Shown piece after piece: positions 12,001 to 22,500 of a stretch of 64,000 bases of DNA. A model generated the notes under the pieces. It saw only the letters and a program-made list of their open reading frames with translations. It did not search any database and was not told the DNA's origin. Position numbers and translations under genes: made by a program. The stretch comes from Asterias rubens (Eukaryota > Echinodermata > Asteroidea > Forcipulatida > Asteriidae): assembly GCF_902459465.1 (NCBI RefSeq), contig NC_047064.1, positions 9,884,476 to 9,948,475 on the forward strand. The letters are read 5' to 3'. The first letter of the stretch is position 1. Each line of letters opens with the position of its first letter.

Positions 12001-15000
12001 TTCATAATAAACGGTTTCAAACGCTTTTCATAGACCAACTCGTGCGATCCGAAGCAACGTGTTCCTTAAAAAGTTATCGCTGAAATTGGCCGAGAAAACC
12101 TTTAGTAAACCACGAGGGAAACTGAAGGATAAATTGATCAATTATTTGGGGTTAAAAAAAATAAACCATCACTAGACAGGATTTGAAACAATGACCTCCG
12201 GATTAACATGCTGGCGCTCTACCAACTGAGAACATGTAAAGCCCTATAAAATTACCATATATATATATTTTTTTTACCCATACACCGATGTGTGTTAGCA
12301 CTGTATACTCAGTACTTTCCCGAATCCTGTGAAAAAATATCACAGGCATGTTACTCGGGTGGGATTCGAATCCACAACCCTTGCAATTCTAGAGCAGTGT
12401 TCTACCAACTAGACTACCGAGGTTGTCCGGTAGCTAGAGGCAGTTCTAATCCTATGTTTTTGCAGCGGGTATTTTGACTTTGTTTGTGAATATTGTTGGA
12501 ACAACCATATTTAAAAATATTGTTAGCAGGAAGTATAAGATCTCCGAATAATTAGTTGTCTCGACGTTTCAACAAGGTCGGTCTAGTCAACTAACAGGAG
12601 ACAGTGCAGGCCTTAAATTTCCAGTTTGCAAACGCAACCTCTGAAAAATCTTCTAGAACGTTGAAGGGTCACCAGGCCAAGACCAGAGCAAGGGAGTAGT
12701 AGGGCCTTTGTTGAATTACAGACCTGCAATAAACGGTCTTACATACGGTGAAAAGAAAAACCCAAATCTCAACTTGAATAATATCAGTTTGAAAACTTGC
12801 AAAGCCATCAACTAACTTGCAAAAGCCATCAACTATAAATCAACTATTTTTCATAATTTGTTTTTTTTTTTAGGAGTGCATCTTTCTGGATACCTGCTCT
12901 TTCCTATAGTGTCAGTACTGGCATTTACGTTGGTTGGGACACTCAGCTAGTTCTTATATTTAACAGCGCACTGGGCGTGACACAGGTGAGTGTACTTTTT
13001 AGGAATGGTCCGATTCATCAGCGTATAATAGGGAGACTATTAAGCGATTCGCAAATCCTCTTTGTTAACACACCCGTGGACCTTTCATTACATGGTGTCG
13101 ACGTGGTTTAGAAATATCATTAACATACATCTCAAAAATAGATTTTGGGCATGAAGTTTTCACAGGTTCATTTTGTGGTGTATATCTACAATCATATACG
13201 ATTGAAACGGACCACAGTTCAAAATAACAGACGTTATCCAGAGTCTTTAAATCGTTCTTGGTTTGATTTGTTGCAATTAAATTGCGCAACAATGCAATGT
13301 AATTTTTTCTTTTCTTTTTGAGATACTGATTACAGTAAAGTTAGTTTTATATTGGATATTGGACATTCACAGAGTTATATTTGTACAGCGAACATCAACG
13401 TTGCTTTTTTGATATCGGGAGGTTTATTGTACAGTGGAATATCCTCATTGTATGTACTTTCAAAATATCAAACCAGCTTGACTGTTGTCAAAAAAGCATA
13501 TGGGTTGAAAAAGGTTTCCTTTGAGATTACAAGTGGTAACTGTACGTCATTTCTGAGCCCCTCAATAACAAATTTTCTCCACTGCAGACTACAGTAGGAT
13601 GGATCGGTTTCTACGCCAACATTGCGGCAACAATAGGAACATTAGTTCTTGGAATGTAAGTCCACTTTAACAAATCCAAGCAGGTCTGGATTTACCCGGA
13701 TTCTCGTTTCATGGGGGAATGATTTCTGGCTCACTATGACCCGGAAACTGTGTCAAAATAATAAATACCCTGTTGTTGGTCAAAGTGACTCATAATCTGA
13801 GTTTAAGGTCTCATTTTACCCTCCTTCTTGGTCAGGCTGACGAGGAAATGAGTCAGGTCTCGGGACCCACAATGGGGGGGGGGGGGGGGGGGGGAAATAA
13901 CAATAACAATAACAATACTTTTATGTTTCACTTATAAGGACACTAAACTAACGGAAGACTAAAATGAACCTCTATGAATTATAGTTTCAATTCATTTTAA
14001 GCGAAAGGTTTGTTACCATAGTAAATCAATGAATACGAAATAAATACACTATGTGGTGCGACCAACGCCCTGGAGTCATCTGCACCAGTTCAATGGGCAC
14101 ATGTTGTTTTATATGGGGACTAAACAATGAGGTTGTGGTGGGTTTCCCGAGCTACAGAAAAGGGCTCCACAACGATATCAACACTTATATAGCGCCCCAT
14201 GTAATAACAACAACAACAACGACAACGACAACGACAACGACAATATCGAAGTCTTATAATTATGGGCGCAGAATAAGGCACTAGTAAAAAAACAAAAAAC
14301 CCAAGCAAGTACAATTGTCAGGACAAAATTAATAAGGGAATCAATGTGTGGTGAAGAGGTTTTCAACTAGTGGTTAAATCCTAACGAGGCCAGGGGTCGA
14401 TTTCACAAAGAGTTAGGGCTAGTATTAACTAGGACTAGTCCTATGAGATATACAAATTGCATGGATAGTCATAAGTTAGGACGAGTAGCTGGTCCTAACT
14501 CGAGATGAGACTAGTCCTAACTCTTTGTGAAATCCACCCCTGGTTTTTGATAATTTTACCGAGACGAAATCGAGATAAGTAAATTATCAAGAACCAGGCC
14601 TCGGCGGGTTATAGTAGAAAACCGATTCAACACACTTTGATTCCCAATCATAAATACCTTTTCGGTCAAAAAACATCACCACCTTTGGTCAAAAAGTAAA
14701 ATAAATGCAAACATTATAATTGTTCAATGATTTCTGTCAACACAACACCCCTCCAGCTATAAAAAGGCCCTCCGCCGCCCTCGGGTAAACAACTCCTCAT
14801 AAGGGAATGCTGTGCGCGTCGCGCGTATCGCTTGATGTGGCACAACCAACAATCTTATTCTGGCCGTTGCTCTCGACCAATAGGAATGAAGAAACTGTCT
14901 TATAAGCTCGCGTGTTACTCATTATTGTTAACACTTTTTACTGGTCATAAACAAAGGTTTATACACACCCAGGTGACGCGCTCTCAACCAATAGGAATAG

Positions 15001-16784
15001 CGAAACTGTCTGAGGTATTTATGAATGAAAAATAAGAAACATCATTAGAACAATTAGAGTACACATTCTTAAAAGCATTCAACCTGTTAGTAAAACATGT
15101 AACTCGTAGAGTGTGGTACATGAATGATCTTTGTGATAAGTGAACTTTAACGTTGAAACTACTCAACAAAAAAGTATGACATCTGCAAGCTTTATGCATC
15201 TCTGTCCAAAGAGAAGTTACATCGATTGTTAAGACTGCAATTTCATTTCTCAATTGTTGTTTGTTTCCGAAACAGATTTGTAGATTTCCTTGGAGGGCAC
15301 ATGAAGTTAGTTCTCTTGGTAGCAATGCTGGGATTGGTGGGCAACTGTGTGTGGTGCGTTCTACTGTCGATGCACTACATCCAGTTTAGTATGGGTAAGT
15401 AAATTTCCACTTCTGATGTCCTTCATCAAAGCCGTTTTGCAACAAGCTCAGTATACAGGAGGATATAAATCTTTGTTCTAATAAAGGCACTGGAAACGTG
15501 TGGTTATTGTGTCAAAGACCAGTATTCTCACTTGGTGTATTACATCCCAACATGACAGGAAAAACACGCCTGTTGCACAAGTTTGTGTGCTTTCAGATAA
15601 TAAAAGGCTTCAGGTCTGAAATGAGGAATTACCTCTTTCTAAAAAGAGAGAGCCGTTTTTCACAAAGTACTGCACCATTGCTCGTTACCAGGTAATTTTG
15701 TATGCTAGCAATTACTTATTAATTTCTCGTGGTCCCTTACCTAGTGGCTTTAGATATTATTTATAGGACGAATTTGCATTACAAAATAATACAAACAATA
15801 ACAATACTTAAATTATTTTATGAATTTTTCAATTAATAGCGAGTTTGTACATCTCGTGCATCGCCATTGGTTTCTTCGCAAACGCCCCAATTCCACTGTA
15901 TTTCGAGGTCACCGTTGAGGGCATGTATCCAATAGCCGAAGGAACCGTAAATATGTGGATGGGGTGGCTGAATAACGCTTTTATGCTGATATTTGTGCTA
16001 CTGCCGCAAATTCTTCCAGGAATAGGTAAGGACTTAAGGAATCATGCACACAGCCTTTCCGAGACGCCTGATTTTCTGGCTCAGTCACCGGTATGCAGTC
16101 ATGCCCTTTCAATGCGAAGTGCATTGTGAAGTTATAGGGGCTGGAATTGAATAGTCTTGGTTTGGAAAAGGTATGTTCCAAAATTGTGACTCCTGTCTAA
16201 GTTAGTGACAAGAGCTATATATTGAGCCAATTTTATTTTTTAAGAAATGTTTATGAACCCTAAGGGAAACTGACAGAGTAAATATACTTCAAGTTTGTGG
16301 TGGATAGAGTATAGTACATCAGGTTTTGAACTATAACCTCCGGACTTACGTGGCGTAAAGAAATGAAAAAAAAAGACCCCTGTTGAACAATGTGCATTTC
16401 CAGATGTCAAAAAGGGCTTCAGGCCTGCGGTCTTTAAATAATTGAGTCAGAAATTACCATTTTTTTTTTTAGAACTATACAATACTTCAGAGGGAGCAGT
16501 TTCTCACAATGTTTTATGCTGTCCCTTTGCTCGTTACCATGTAAGTTTTTATGCCTACAATTATAGTTTGAGTAAAATTATACCAATAGCATCCAGCGCC
16601 TTTAACAAGATATAAATATTTTGTTTTTGTTCTTTTCTTCAATCTAGGTGTCGCATGGTTGAACTGGGTATTTCTAGTCGCCGTCATCCTCTGTCTTCCA
16701 TTACTTCTGGCGTACAAAGAGAAATACAAACGATTTGATCTTGACACTCGTGACGAAATAAATGCAGCATCAGACACAGAGTAA
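6017..16784 (+). CDS. SLC49A4: Solute carrier family 49 member 4-like transporter, copy A (490 aa)
   Basis: MFS transporter of the SLC49A4/DIRC2 type. The vertebrate protein is a lysosomal membrane protein reported to export pyridoxine with protons. Coding exons: 6017-6266, 7475-7585, 8351-8441, 9350-9550, 10290-10357, 11018-11147, 12874-12985, 13588-13655, 15276-15394, 15840-16025, 16648-16784. All introns are GT-AG and phases close to a 490-codon frame; human SLC49A4 is similar in length (about 478). Family signatures in order are RWYILAIFSLL with WNAWGPI (residues 74-80, TM1), INWGPVSYVIAG, IRCLPVG, a Trp-Phe-Pro-Pro-His-Gln-Arg-Thr loop, YLPDKPPTPPSV, FWIPALSYS, GWIGFYANI, PIPLYFEVTVEGMYPIAEG and YKEKYKRFDLD. 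The N-terminus has Leu-Leu at 14-15, but without an acidic residue four positions upstream, so the classic lysosomal sorting motif is imperfect. Copy B follows 2.7 kb downstream in the same orientation. Substrate identity is inferred from the family only. Confidence 0.88.
6490..6665. mobile_element. MITE-like element, 'tttcgaaaccacggct' family, copy 2
   Basis: In intron 1 of SLC49A4 copy A. The right end gtggtttcgaaaagggccat matches the right end of the 4280-4447 copy, and the left end is its diverged complement. Non-coding; ORFs through it (6426-6789) are not genes. Confidence 0.6.
6826..7076 (-). pseudogene. LINE remnant, C-terminal end of a reverse transcriptase ORF
   Basis: Read on the minus strand with one frame change, the translation contains LRNYHPAKYQLL, then FSFMP, then a VRLWNALSADVITAPSV-like ending. 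This is the typical tail of non-LTR retrotransposon reverse transcriptases (arginine-rich segment, SF-P block, W-N-L-P-like block). Only the 3' end remains. It lies in intron 1 of SLC49A4 copy A. The clade was not assigned. Confidence 0.6.
7180..7395. mobile_element. Truncated relative of the 'cactattggtaatt' MITE family
   Basis: It contains 'gtgtgcactttcagataccc', 'agagggagctgtttctcata', 'attgctcgttaccaaataag' and the end 'gttaccaatagtgtccacac', all blocks shared with full copies such as 43148-43532. It lies in intron 1 of SLC49A4 copy A. Confidence 0.6.
8033..8232. mobile_element. Palindromic element with 'agccttttgtcaaggc' ends
   Basis: About 200 bp. The start agccttttgtcaaggccgtc is complementary to the end gaaggccttgacaaaaggct. 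The inner arms (cttggacagttttg / gaagctgtccaatc, and ccagtcgattggg / ccaagcgactgg) are also complementary. In intron 2 of SLC49A4 copy A. Non-coding. Confidence 0.65.
8650..8914. mobile_element. Foldback element 'gggcccaatttcatagctct', copy 1
   Basis: Inverted ends gggcccaatttcatagctct and agagccatgaaattgggccc flank a GC-rich core with repeated gcttacggtaagc-type dyads. Another copy is at 57480-57734. The outer word 'cccaatttcata' is shared with the elements at 33244-33723 and 59683-59925, suggesting one superfamily. In intron 3 of SLC49A4 copy A. Confidence 0.7.
9571..9697. mobile_element. Short inverted-repeat element with 'aagccgtgtctgaaacggcg' ends
   Basis: 127 bp. The left end aagccgtgtctgaaacggcg matches the complement of cgccgtttcggacacggcct on the right. 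It begins about 20 bp after the splice donor of exon 4 of SLC49A4 copy A (donor at 9551). No second copy was recognised in this window. Confidence 0.65.
9766..10505. repeat. Pair of ~75-bp direct repeats bracketing exon 5 of SLC49A4 copy A
   Basis: 9766-9845 and 10432-10505 share 'gcaaccagtacaaaa', 'acttg' and 'tgtggcag.gggcgtcccaca' in the same order and orientation. About 665 bp separates the two starts. Exon 5 (10290-10357) and a separate repeat (9943-10212) lie between them. No terminal features of an LTR were recognised. Confidence 0.6.
9943..10212. mobile_element. Repeat with 'ttttgattggtccgatgtga' hairpin, copy 1
   Basis: Contains 'gcgcagtgacgtaggctt', a hairpin formed by 'ttgattggtccga' and 'tcggaccaatcaaaac', and a trailing part with 'gattatggacggggattga'. 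Related copies are at 27286-27500 and 58235-58400, with fragments near 48850-48990 and 57830-57905. In intron 4 of SLC49A4 copy A. Confidence 0.65.
11353..11556 (-). pseudogene. LINE remnant, 3' end of reverse transcriptase ORF
   Basis: Minus-strand translation ends in GPKCWNRLPQSVRLANSL and SSFKSKLKTHLYPKLL, the characteristic C-terminus of many non-LTR retrotransposon reverse transcriptases (W-N-x-L-P ... S-x-x-x-F-K-x-x-L-K-T-H-L). About 67 codons are open; the rest of the element is missing. It lies in intron 6 of SLC49A4 copy A, antisense to the gene. Confidence 0.75.
11733..12069. mobile_element. Foldback element 'aaaggaacacgttgccttgg', copy 1
   Basis: The left arm aaaggaacacgttgccttgg and the right arm (complement of gaagcaacgtgttcctt) extend inward through 'gaccaactcg' and 'gtagaataca(at)gatc' blocks to a centre reading 'cacggtcggccatttatggg'. 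The element is therefore almost entirely self-complementary. Other copies: 39489-39888, 60675-61270 (interrupted) and 52107-52197 (internally deleted). In intron 6 of SLC49A4 copy A. Confidence 0.8.
12276..12430 (-). mobile_element. tRNA-derived SINE (family 2), minus strand
   Basis: Minus-strand reading gives a tRNA-like head with A-box-like GGTAGTCTAGTTGG and B-box GGATTCGAATCC, followed by a hairpin (cctgtgat / atcacagg) and the tail 'cagtgctaacacacatcggt'. A second copy with the same tail is at 58805-59120, and partial relatives are at 34320-34530 and 58660-58715. It is not a functional tRNA gene because the acceptor stem does not pair. In intron 6 of SLC49A4 copy A. Confidence 0.75.
13874..13894 (+). 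repeat. Run of 21 G
   Basis: An uninterrupted G tract in intron 8 of SLC49A4 copy A, followed by 'aaataacaataacaataaca'. It has the same length as the tract at 166-186. Assembly length in such tracts is often unreliable. Confidence 0.9.
14204..14243 (+). repeat. CAA/CGACAA microsatellite
   Basis: Simple repeat 'taacaacaacaacaacgaca' continuing as acgacaacgacaacgaca. In intron 8 of SLC49A4 copy A. Confidence 0.9.
14330..15032 (+). mobile_element. ~600-bp CCAAT-bearing repeat, copy 1
   Basis: It starts with a hairpin built from 'ttcttgataatttacc' words, passes 'tttttgaccaaaaggta'-like and 'cccctccagctataaaaagg'-like segments, and ends with two 'ctctcaaccaataggaatag' blocks (CCAAT-box like), 'gaaactgtctgaggtattta' and 'tgaatg'. 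A full copy in the opposite orientation occupies the homologous intron 8 of copy B (27828-28410). A fragment lies at 21995-22070. This copy is interrupted by the element at 14392-14542. Confidence 0.8.
14392..14542. mobile_element. MITE-like element, 'cacaaagagttagga' family, copy 2, nested
   Basis: Ends aggggtcgatttcacaaaga and tttgtgaaatccacccctgg. It splits the word 'aacgaggcctggttcttgat' of the host repeat, which is intact at about 28300, so the uninterrupted site is present in this window. Confidence 0.8.
15483..15735. mobile_element. Diverged 'cactattggtaatt' family copy
   Basis: Contains 'tgtcaaagaccagtattctc', 'acttggtgtat', 'gtttgtgtgctttcagata' and 'attgctcgttacca' in family order. 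In intron 9 of SLC49A4 copy A. Confidence 0.6.
16388..16605. mobile_element. Diverged 'cactattggtaatt' family fragment
   Basis: Contains 'gtgcatttccagatgtc', 'cttcagaggga', 'gcagtttctcacaatgtttt' and 'tgctcgttaccatgtaagtt'. In intron 10 of SLC49A4 copy A, ending about 40 bp before the acceptor of exon 11. Confidence 0.55.
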
Positions 16785-16897
16785 TATAATGGAGAGACAA
16801 ATGATACATAATCTCAATTAGAAAAAGGAGTACATGGCTTGCACAGAAATATGAAAAACTGAGTTAAAAGACATCACAAGAGACAAAAAAAAACAAG

Positions 16898-17113
16898 CTA
16901 AAATGGAGATGGGCTGGACACACTGCCCGAAGAAAAGGCAGTATGTTGACAACAAGAATAATGGATTGGCAACCAAGGACTGGGAAAGGGAAAATAGGTG
17001 GACAGAGAAGAAGATGGCGAGATGAAATCAGGGTTTATATGCAGGAAAAACATGGACCAGAACTGCAAGAATTAGAAATGAATATCAAGAGGGCTACATC
17101 TTACACTGGGTGA
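16898..17113 (+). pseudogene. LINE remnant, 3' end of reverse transcriptase ORF
   Basis: Plus-strand frame beginning at 16898 reads LKWRWAGHTARRKGSM, then WQPRTGKGKIGGQRRRW, then RDEIRVY, ending at TGA (17111-17113). W-A-G-H-x-A-R-R and R-R-W-R-D-E-I are the standard C-terminal words of a large group of non-LTR reverse transcriptases. About 71 codons remain. It begins 114 bp after the stop codon of SLC49A4 copy A and so is probably within its 3' UTR or just downstream. Followed by a GATGAT microsatellite. Confidence 0.8.
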
Positions 17114-17399
17114 ACACGGGTATGGTGGTGATGATGATGATGATGTTGATCATAAACTTCTTTGCAATTAACTAAAATAATTGAGAAAAAAAAATATTCA
17201 AACAAAGTTGAACAATTGCATGTTAAACTTATATGCGGCAATTCATTAAAAAAATAAAATAAAACTCCCACAATAGAGCAGTAACAGCAATTTTTTTAAG
17301 ACAGTGTTTTATACAATTAACTTTTTTAAAATTGGTCTTAGGTTGTTTGGTCGATTAGTCACACTGAGTGACGTCATATTTGATTATTTAAAACATAGT

Positions 17400-17705
17400 T
17401 GTGCAGTAAGCACAACAAGTAGCTAAGCACAACAAAAATGCTTACCAGAATAATGGTCACCATCAGAAAAAAAAATACTTTAGCTGTCACATCATGAACG
17501 TAACAATTTGTGACTTATAATATTCTGGCTTGTTTCATGCTTAGCAGAAACTGTTTGAGCACAACAAGTAGCTAAGCACAACAACATTATGCTTACCCAA
17601 AAATGGCTACCAAACAAATTACTATGTCACATCATGTACAACCTGTAACTGGTATCTGCCTTTGTTTGCCAATCAAATGTTTAAGCTCTATGAAATTGGG
17701 CCAAG
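17400..17705. repeat. Repeat with 'agcacaacaagtagctaagc' words
   Basis: Two spaced copies of 'agcacaacaagtagctaagcacaacaa' (17410-17440 and 17557-17585) and an end 'agctctatgaaattgggcc', the terminal word shared with the 33244-33723 elements. Probably a diverged member of that group. Downstream of SLC49A4 copy A. Confidence 0.5.
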
Positions 17706-17965
17706 GGTAAGGGTACGTCATAATTAAGCACACACTTATATTAAATACTATTCGGTGTGCTTTGTGGAGTTAATGTTAGTAACGTTCATTTCGAAAAATT
17801 AATGATGGTTTATTCATTAAAACAGTTTTTTTTTTAGTGGTGATTTGCAAACGGTGTGAAATTTCCATGTACTCGTTAATGGAAGCTAGATGGGCTTGTT
17901 TTGGGCATCTAATAATACGCACAATATTTGTTGGTGTAATAAGTTAATAGTAATACGTATACTGT

Positions 17966-17971
17966 AATAAA
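17966..17971 (+). terminator. Possible polyadenylation signal of SLC49A4 copy A
   Basis: AATAAA lies about 1.2 kb after the stop codon. Nearer AATAAA words occur in the A-rich stretch around 17255. Which one is used, if either, cannot be told from sequence. Confidence 0.2.
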
Positions 17972-18053
17972 AGATGTATTTTTTAATTGAAATCGATTTT
18001 AATAAGTTTTGAGTTACTGCTTAGTGCATTCTGTTCTATTTATAAGGGAATAC

Positions 18054-18187
18054 AAGGGTACATAGCGACGAGTTCTTAAACCGCCGTTTGAAACCGGCAG
18101 GGTCATTGCCGTGTGATAAAGGCTCGAGCCGAAGGCGAAGGCCTCGCACGGCAACGACACTGCAAAGTTTTAAACGACCGTTTAAGA
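18054..18187. mobile_element. Inverted-repeat element in the intergenic region
   Basis: The left part 'gttcttaaaccgccgtttga' and right part 'tttaaacgaccgtttaagaa' are complementary with mismatches. The centre has 'tgccgtgtg' against 'cacggcaa'. Fragments with related words ('ttcgaccctgc', 'taaacggtcgtg') occur near 4850-4920 and 21585-21620. A truncated 'cactattggtaatt' family piece follows at 18310-18410. The rest of 18410-19500 shows no recognisable gene. Confidence 0.5.
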
Positions 18188-19518
18188 ATGAATTTCTTAG
18201 AGACTTTTTATTCAACTAAGAAGATGACTTCCAAAACTCAATTCATGTAAACAAATAAATAAATCAATCAATGAATGTTGCTATTTTGACCAAACCATCG
18301 AACCATACAATTAAAGACACTGGACACACTATTGGTAATTGTCAAAAACCAGTCTTCTCACTTGGTGTATCGCAACATATGCATGAAATAACAAACCTGT
18401 ATGTGAAAATTAGAATATACGGGGGGAAAATCTCCGTCGGACAGTTTTTTTTTTTTTTTTAAAGGAAAGCAAAGTATCCCAAGGGGATAGTTTAGTGCAT
18501 ATTTCCCTGTTACACCAGCAGCGTTGCCCTGATGTCCCCTGAAAAAAAATTCGGGCTAGCCGCTCTTCCTTTGCTTGCCCTAGTCACAGATAGTGGGCGC
18601 AACATCTATATAAGAAGCCACCTATTACTATTGTTATTAGGTGTTCGGGCAACGGCCCGGAACACGTGTTTTTTTTTTCTTCTTTTGAAGATCAATAAAG
18701 TTTTCTTATGTCTTATGTCGTATGTCTAAAGACTATTACCCCCGTCCCTCCGAATACCACCCTCACCCGTCATTACATTTCGCAATATTTGTAAACACTA
18801 AACTATACTAGCGGGGTGCCGTGCGAAACGCGGCATCCCGCTCGTTGTGTTACAATTATTTTACTGTGACTGCCAACAATGGTGCTATTCATCAATATTA
18901 TTGTCTTCTGTTGAGTAATGTATAATTTGAGACGTCCCCGCCCCCTGCCCAAAACGTTTAAACGAATCCAAGGCCGACGATTGTTGTTTTCCCATCTGGG
19001 AGGGTGCATGTATTTTTTTCCAGAATGCTCAGCAATACATTCAGTCACATGATTTTGATCATCATGAATTGTGAATTGAAATAGTGTGTGATGAAACTTT
19101 TTCGGTGGGCAAATATTTTTATATGGCCTCAACATTATGACATGTTTTTGAACCTTGTAGAAATGCCTAAAATACCAAACTTTTTGCATTTACAAGTGCA
19201 AATGACCAGTATAGCCTTACGTGTTTCTAAGTTTTGGTCAAGGGAGAGGAGACTCTTTGCTTGGCAAATAAAACCACACAGTTTTTATCTAGGGACTGTT
19301 TACATCGCGCACAGAGAGGTAAAAGATTTGCCACGATTTTAGGGACACCTCGAAAACAGGACCTCCTACGATACAGTTTTTGCCGTGCGTAATCGGAACG
19401 TTGGTTGTGTGTGACCGCGCAACACTGGTCTTGGAACCAAGACTACATGGCTATAGGAATCCGGAGTAGATATTTTTTAGAGTGTAGCTTTGCCTACACA
19501 TCGGGATGACCCCAAAAC

Positions 19519-22500
19519 ATGGCCGACAGGGACTCACTGTTGCCGCAGGCTCCACCAATAAAGTCAGTGCAAAGAAGCACACTCGACCCAGGTGAGGCCG
19601 ACCACAGCCAGCCAAACATCAACTACAGTGTCAACGAAGACCACTCCGAGGACACGGTTAAGCAAACTGAATACAAAACTTACAAGGGACGATGGTATAT
19701 ACTGGCGGTCTTTTCTCTACTGGGTTGTCTGCAGGCTTGTTCATGGAATACATGGGGCCCTATTGCAGACACAGGTAAAAGTGCTTCTTCTGTTTCGAAT
19801 AGTGTCCTCGGTCAATAATATTTTATAATAGTATATAAATACCAACACTTATATTATAGCGCCTTGTTGACCTAGGGCACTGAACAAGGCATATGCAAGT
19901 ACAACTGTATTGGACAAAGTAAAAAATAGGGAACAGAATTATAACAATAGGAGTAAACGTTCCTAAATCCATGATATTTAATACGGATAAGTTGTCCCCG
20001 GAGTTCCTGGAAGTCCTCACATCCAACATCCAGCTGTCATAAACCGTGTCACTTGTAATAGATCAAATTCAAGACCACGATCTCTTTGGACTTCACCATG
20101 GGGACAAGCTTGAAGGCTGGAAGCTCAGGGTGGCGATATATAGGCTAGGAGTACCATTCAAACTCACTCTAAATACATTAGTCGGACTATATCGAAGGTT
20201 GTTTTGTTGAACCTCCATTGATTCTATCCATTATGGTGTGGTGTCTGGTCTCCCTATATACCCTATACACCCTGCTAACAACCAAACTACCATAAAAGTC
20301 CCATTAATCATAATATCAAGCAGTCTTGAGAGCATTTTTTACAAACTATGCTCGATATTTGGCAGAGGGTTAAAGGGACACGTTCGGTTCAAGGAAAAGT
20401 GTCCCTTTATAACGAGTATCACAGAACAGTCACGAGGACCGGGGACCGCGGCGGGTATGTCACATACGTATCGACCACAAAATAAACCAAATACGACCTT
20501 TGAAAAAGTCTGATTCTCCATTGTTTTGTACAATATTGGTTTAGTAGTCAATGTCAAGTCCCTTATCGTTGCCACTAATAATGGCATACACGTCTATAAT
20601 AACATTCTTTTTACATTGTGAACGCAATGGCTCAAGATAAAGAAAAAATGGGGTGGGGGTGATTATAGAACAACTTTACCGGTATAAACGGTTTCTAATA
20701 GCTGTGTTGTGTTTTGTTAGTGCACGCTTTGTACACGCTTGGAACCCATGTTTCGGTCAGAATATGGTTGAAACCAAAAACTGTGTGAACATTTCTATCC
20801 AAAAAGGTTATCACATGTTTGAGTTTGCATAAAAGCCGGATCGGTTCGTGTATGTCCATTTACAATCTGAGAAACACAAGATATCAGTAATGCTTCTCAG
20901 GTTTAAATTGTGGGGGATACAAACTGTCTCATTTTCCCATCACATTACTTGTGAAATGATTCTCAAAATGCGTTTTAACTTTCGAAAGCTGATAATAATA
21001 TATAGGCCTACTTCTAAGCAGAAGAGTGGTTACCGAAAGTGTAACTTCCCTTCATCACCCAAAGAGGGGGAGAAAATGCCAACCTAGTTTCTGAGATTTG
21101 TTAAAGTGCAAACAATAACTGACTTCATGGTTTGCTAATTTCTTTTTTCAATTGATTAGTGATGAGTTGACTATATTAAAGTGAATGAATTTCTTTTCCA
21201 GCGAAAGTTGTTCTTATTCAGGCCTACTTCTAACCAGAAGAGTGAACGTGTAACTTCCCTTTAACACCCAAAGAGGGAGAGAAAAGTGTCTTTACTAGTT
21301 TCTTAGAGTTGTTAAGTGCATACATATACTGACTGGGTGCCGTTTTTCTTTAACAAACGTGAGTGGTGTTGGGTGACTATTAGTGAGTGAATTTGTTTTC
21401 CAGCTAAAGTTGTTCTCGATTGGGACAACGGTGACATCGCACTGCTGAGCAACTGGGGCCCAATCGCCTTCGTCTTGGCGGGTTTTTATGTGTCCTATCT
21501 GCTTCTAGTCAAAGGTAAGAGAGAACTTTTAGTACATCAAATCTGTTTCTACCGTAACCTGCTGAGTAGTAAGGGAATAACAACGGCAATTCGACCCTGC
21601 AAGGTTTTAAACGGCCGTGAAAGAACTAGTAGCTACCCTTTCATCCCCATTCATAAATACCTTTTTGGTTATTAGGCGTAACAAAGTAAGAAACTATGCA
21701 CAACTTATCCGTCTCCGATGTGCTTGAGCTCTGTATGCTTCTACTTCCATGGTATGTACATGTTTCATGTACATGTAAACGACGTCCGTGTGTTGCATGC
21801 CTATTTCCGACCGGTTCCGTTCGTGCGCATGCGCGTATAGTCTAGGTGCAACACGTTCTGGTTTTCCTTTCACACACAGCGCGGCCAACTCACCGACAGC
21901 GCCTGCATCGCCCGTAACAAGAAACGTCTTGCAACAAGACTAGCGCGGAGTATCCGCTCACAACCGGTTATAAACAATGGTCATTATCTAAGGTTTAAAC
22001 ACCCCACGTGACGCGCTCTCCACCAATAGGAAATGCGAAACTGTCTAAGGTATATTTATGAATATTTAATATAGGTTGTCCTGGTCAATTTAAACAAAAC
22101 AATCCATTCTTTTCGTTAGAAAATGAATGCTCCTTGGGGCATGGCTGGATTGTGCGTAAAGCGCTCGCCTCTCAAGGTGACCCTGGTTCGATACCCGGCC
22201 AGGGCAATAATCTGAATTGAGTTGTGCGTTGGTTCTCTGCTGTGGCACGAGGGTTTTCCAAACCATCCGGATTTCATCCCGTGGGAAAAATCAAACACTT
22301 TCGATCTCTGGTTGTGCTCCGTAATGATTATTGGTTGATGTGGCTGCTGGCTGCCAAAGGAGCCCTTGTATGTGCCTGCCTGTCGAACACAATGTAGCCT
22401 CGTCCTCTTCGCAATCAGCTCTTAGCTGCGTTTATTAGGGTGATAAGCCGCCCAAATTATTGTACACTAATCAGCCTTCAACAGTGAAAAGGAGTAATAA

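Noticed and set aside
12352-12425. tRNA gene on the minus strand
   Set aside because: A- and B-box-like words are present, but the acceptor stem does not pair and the body and tail match other copies. It is a SINE head; the same applies at 22145-22205, 46690-46760, 55438-55510 and 58805-58880.
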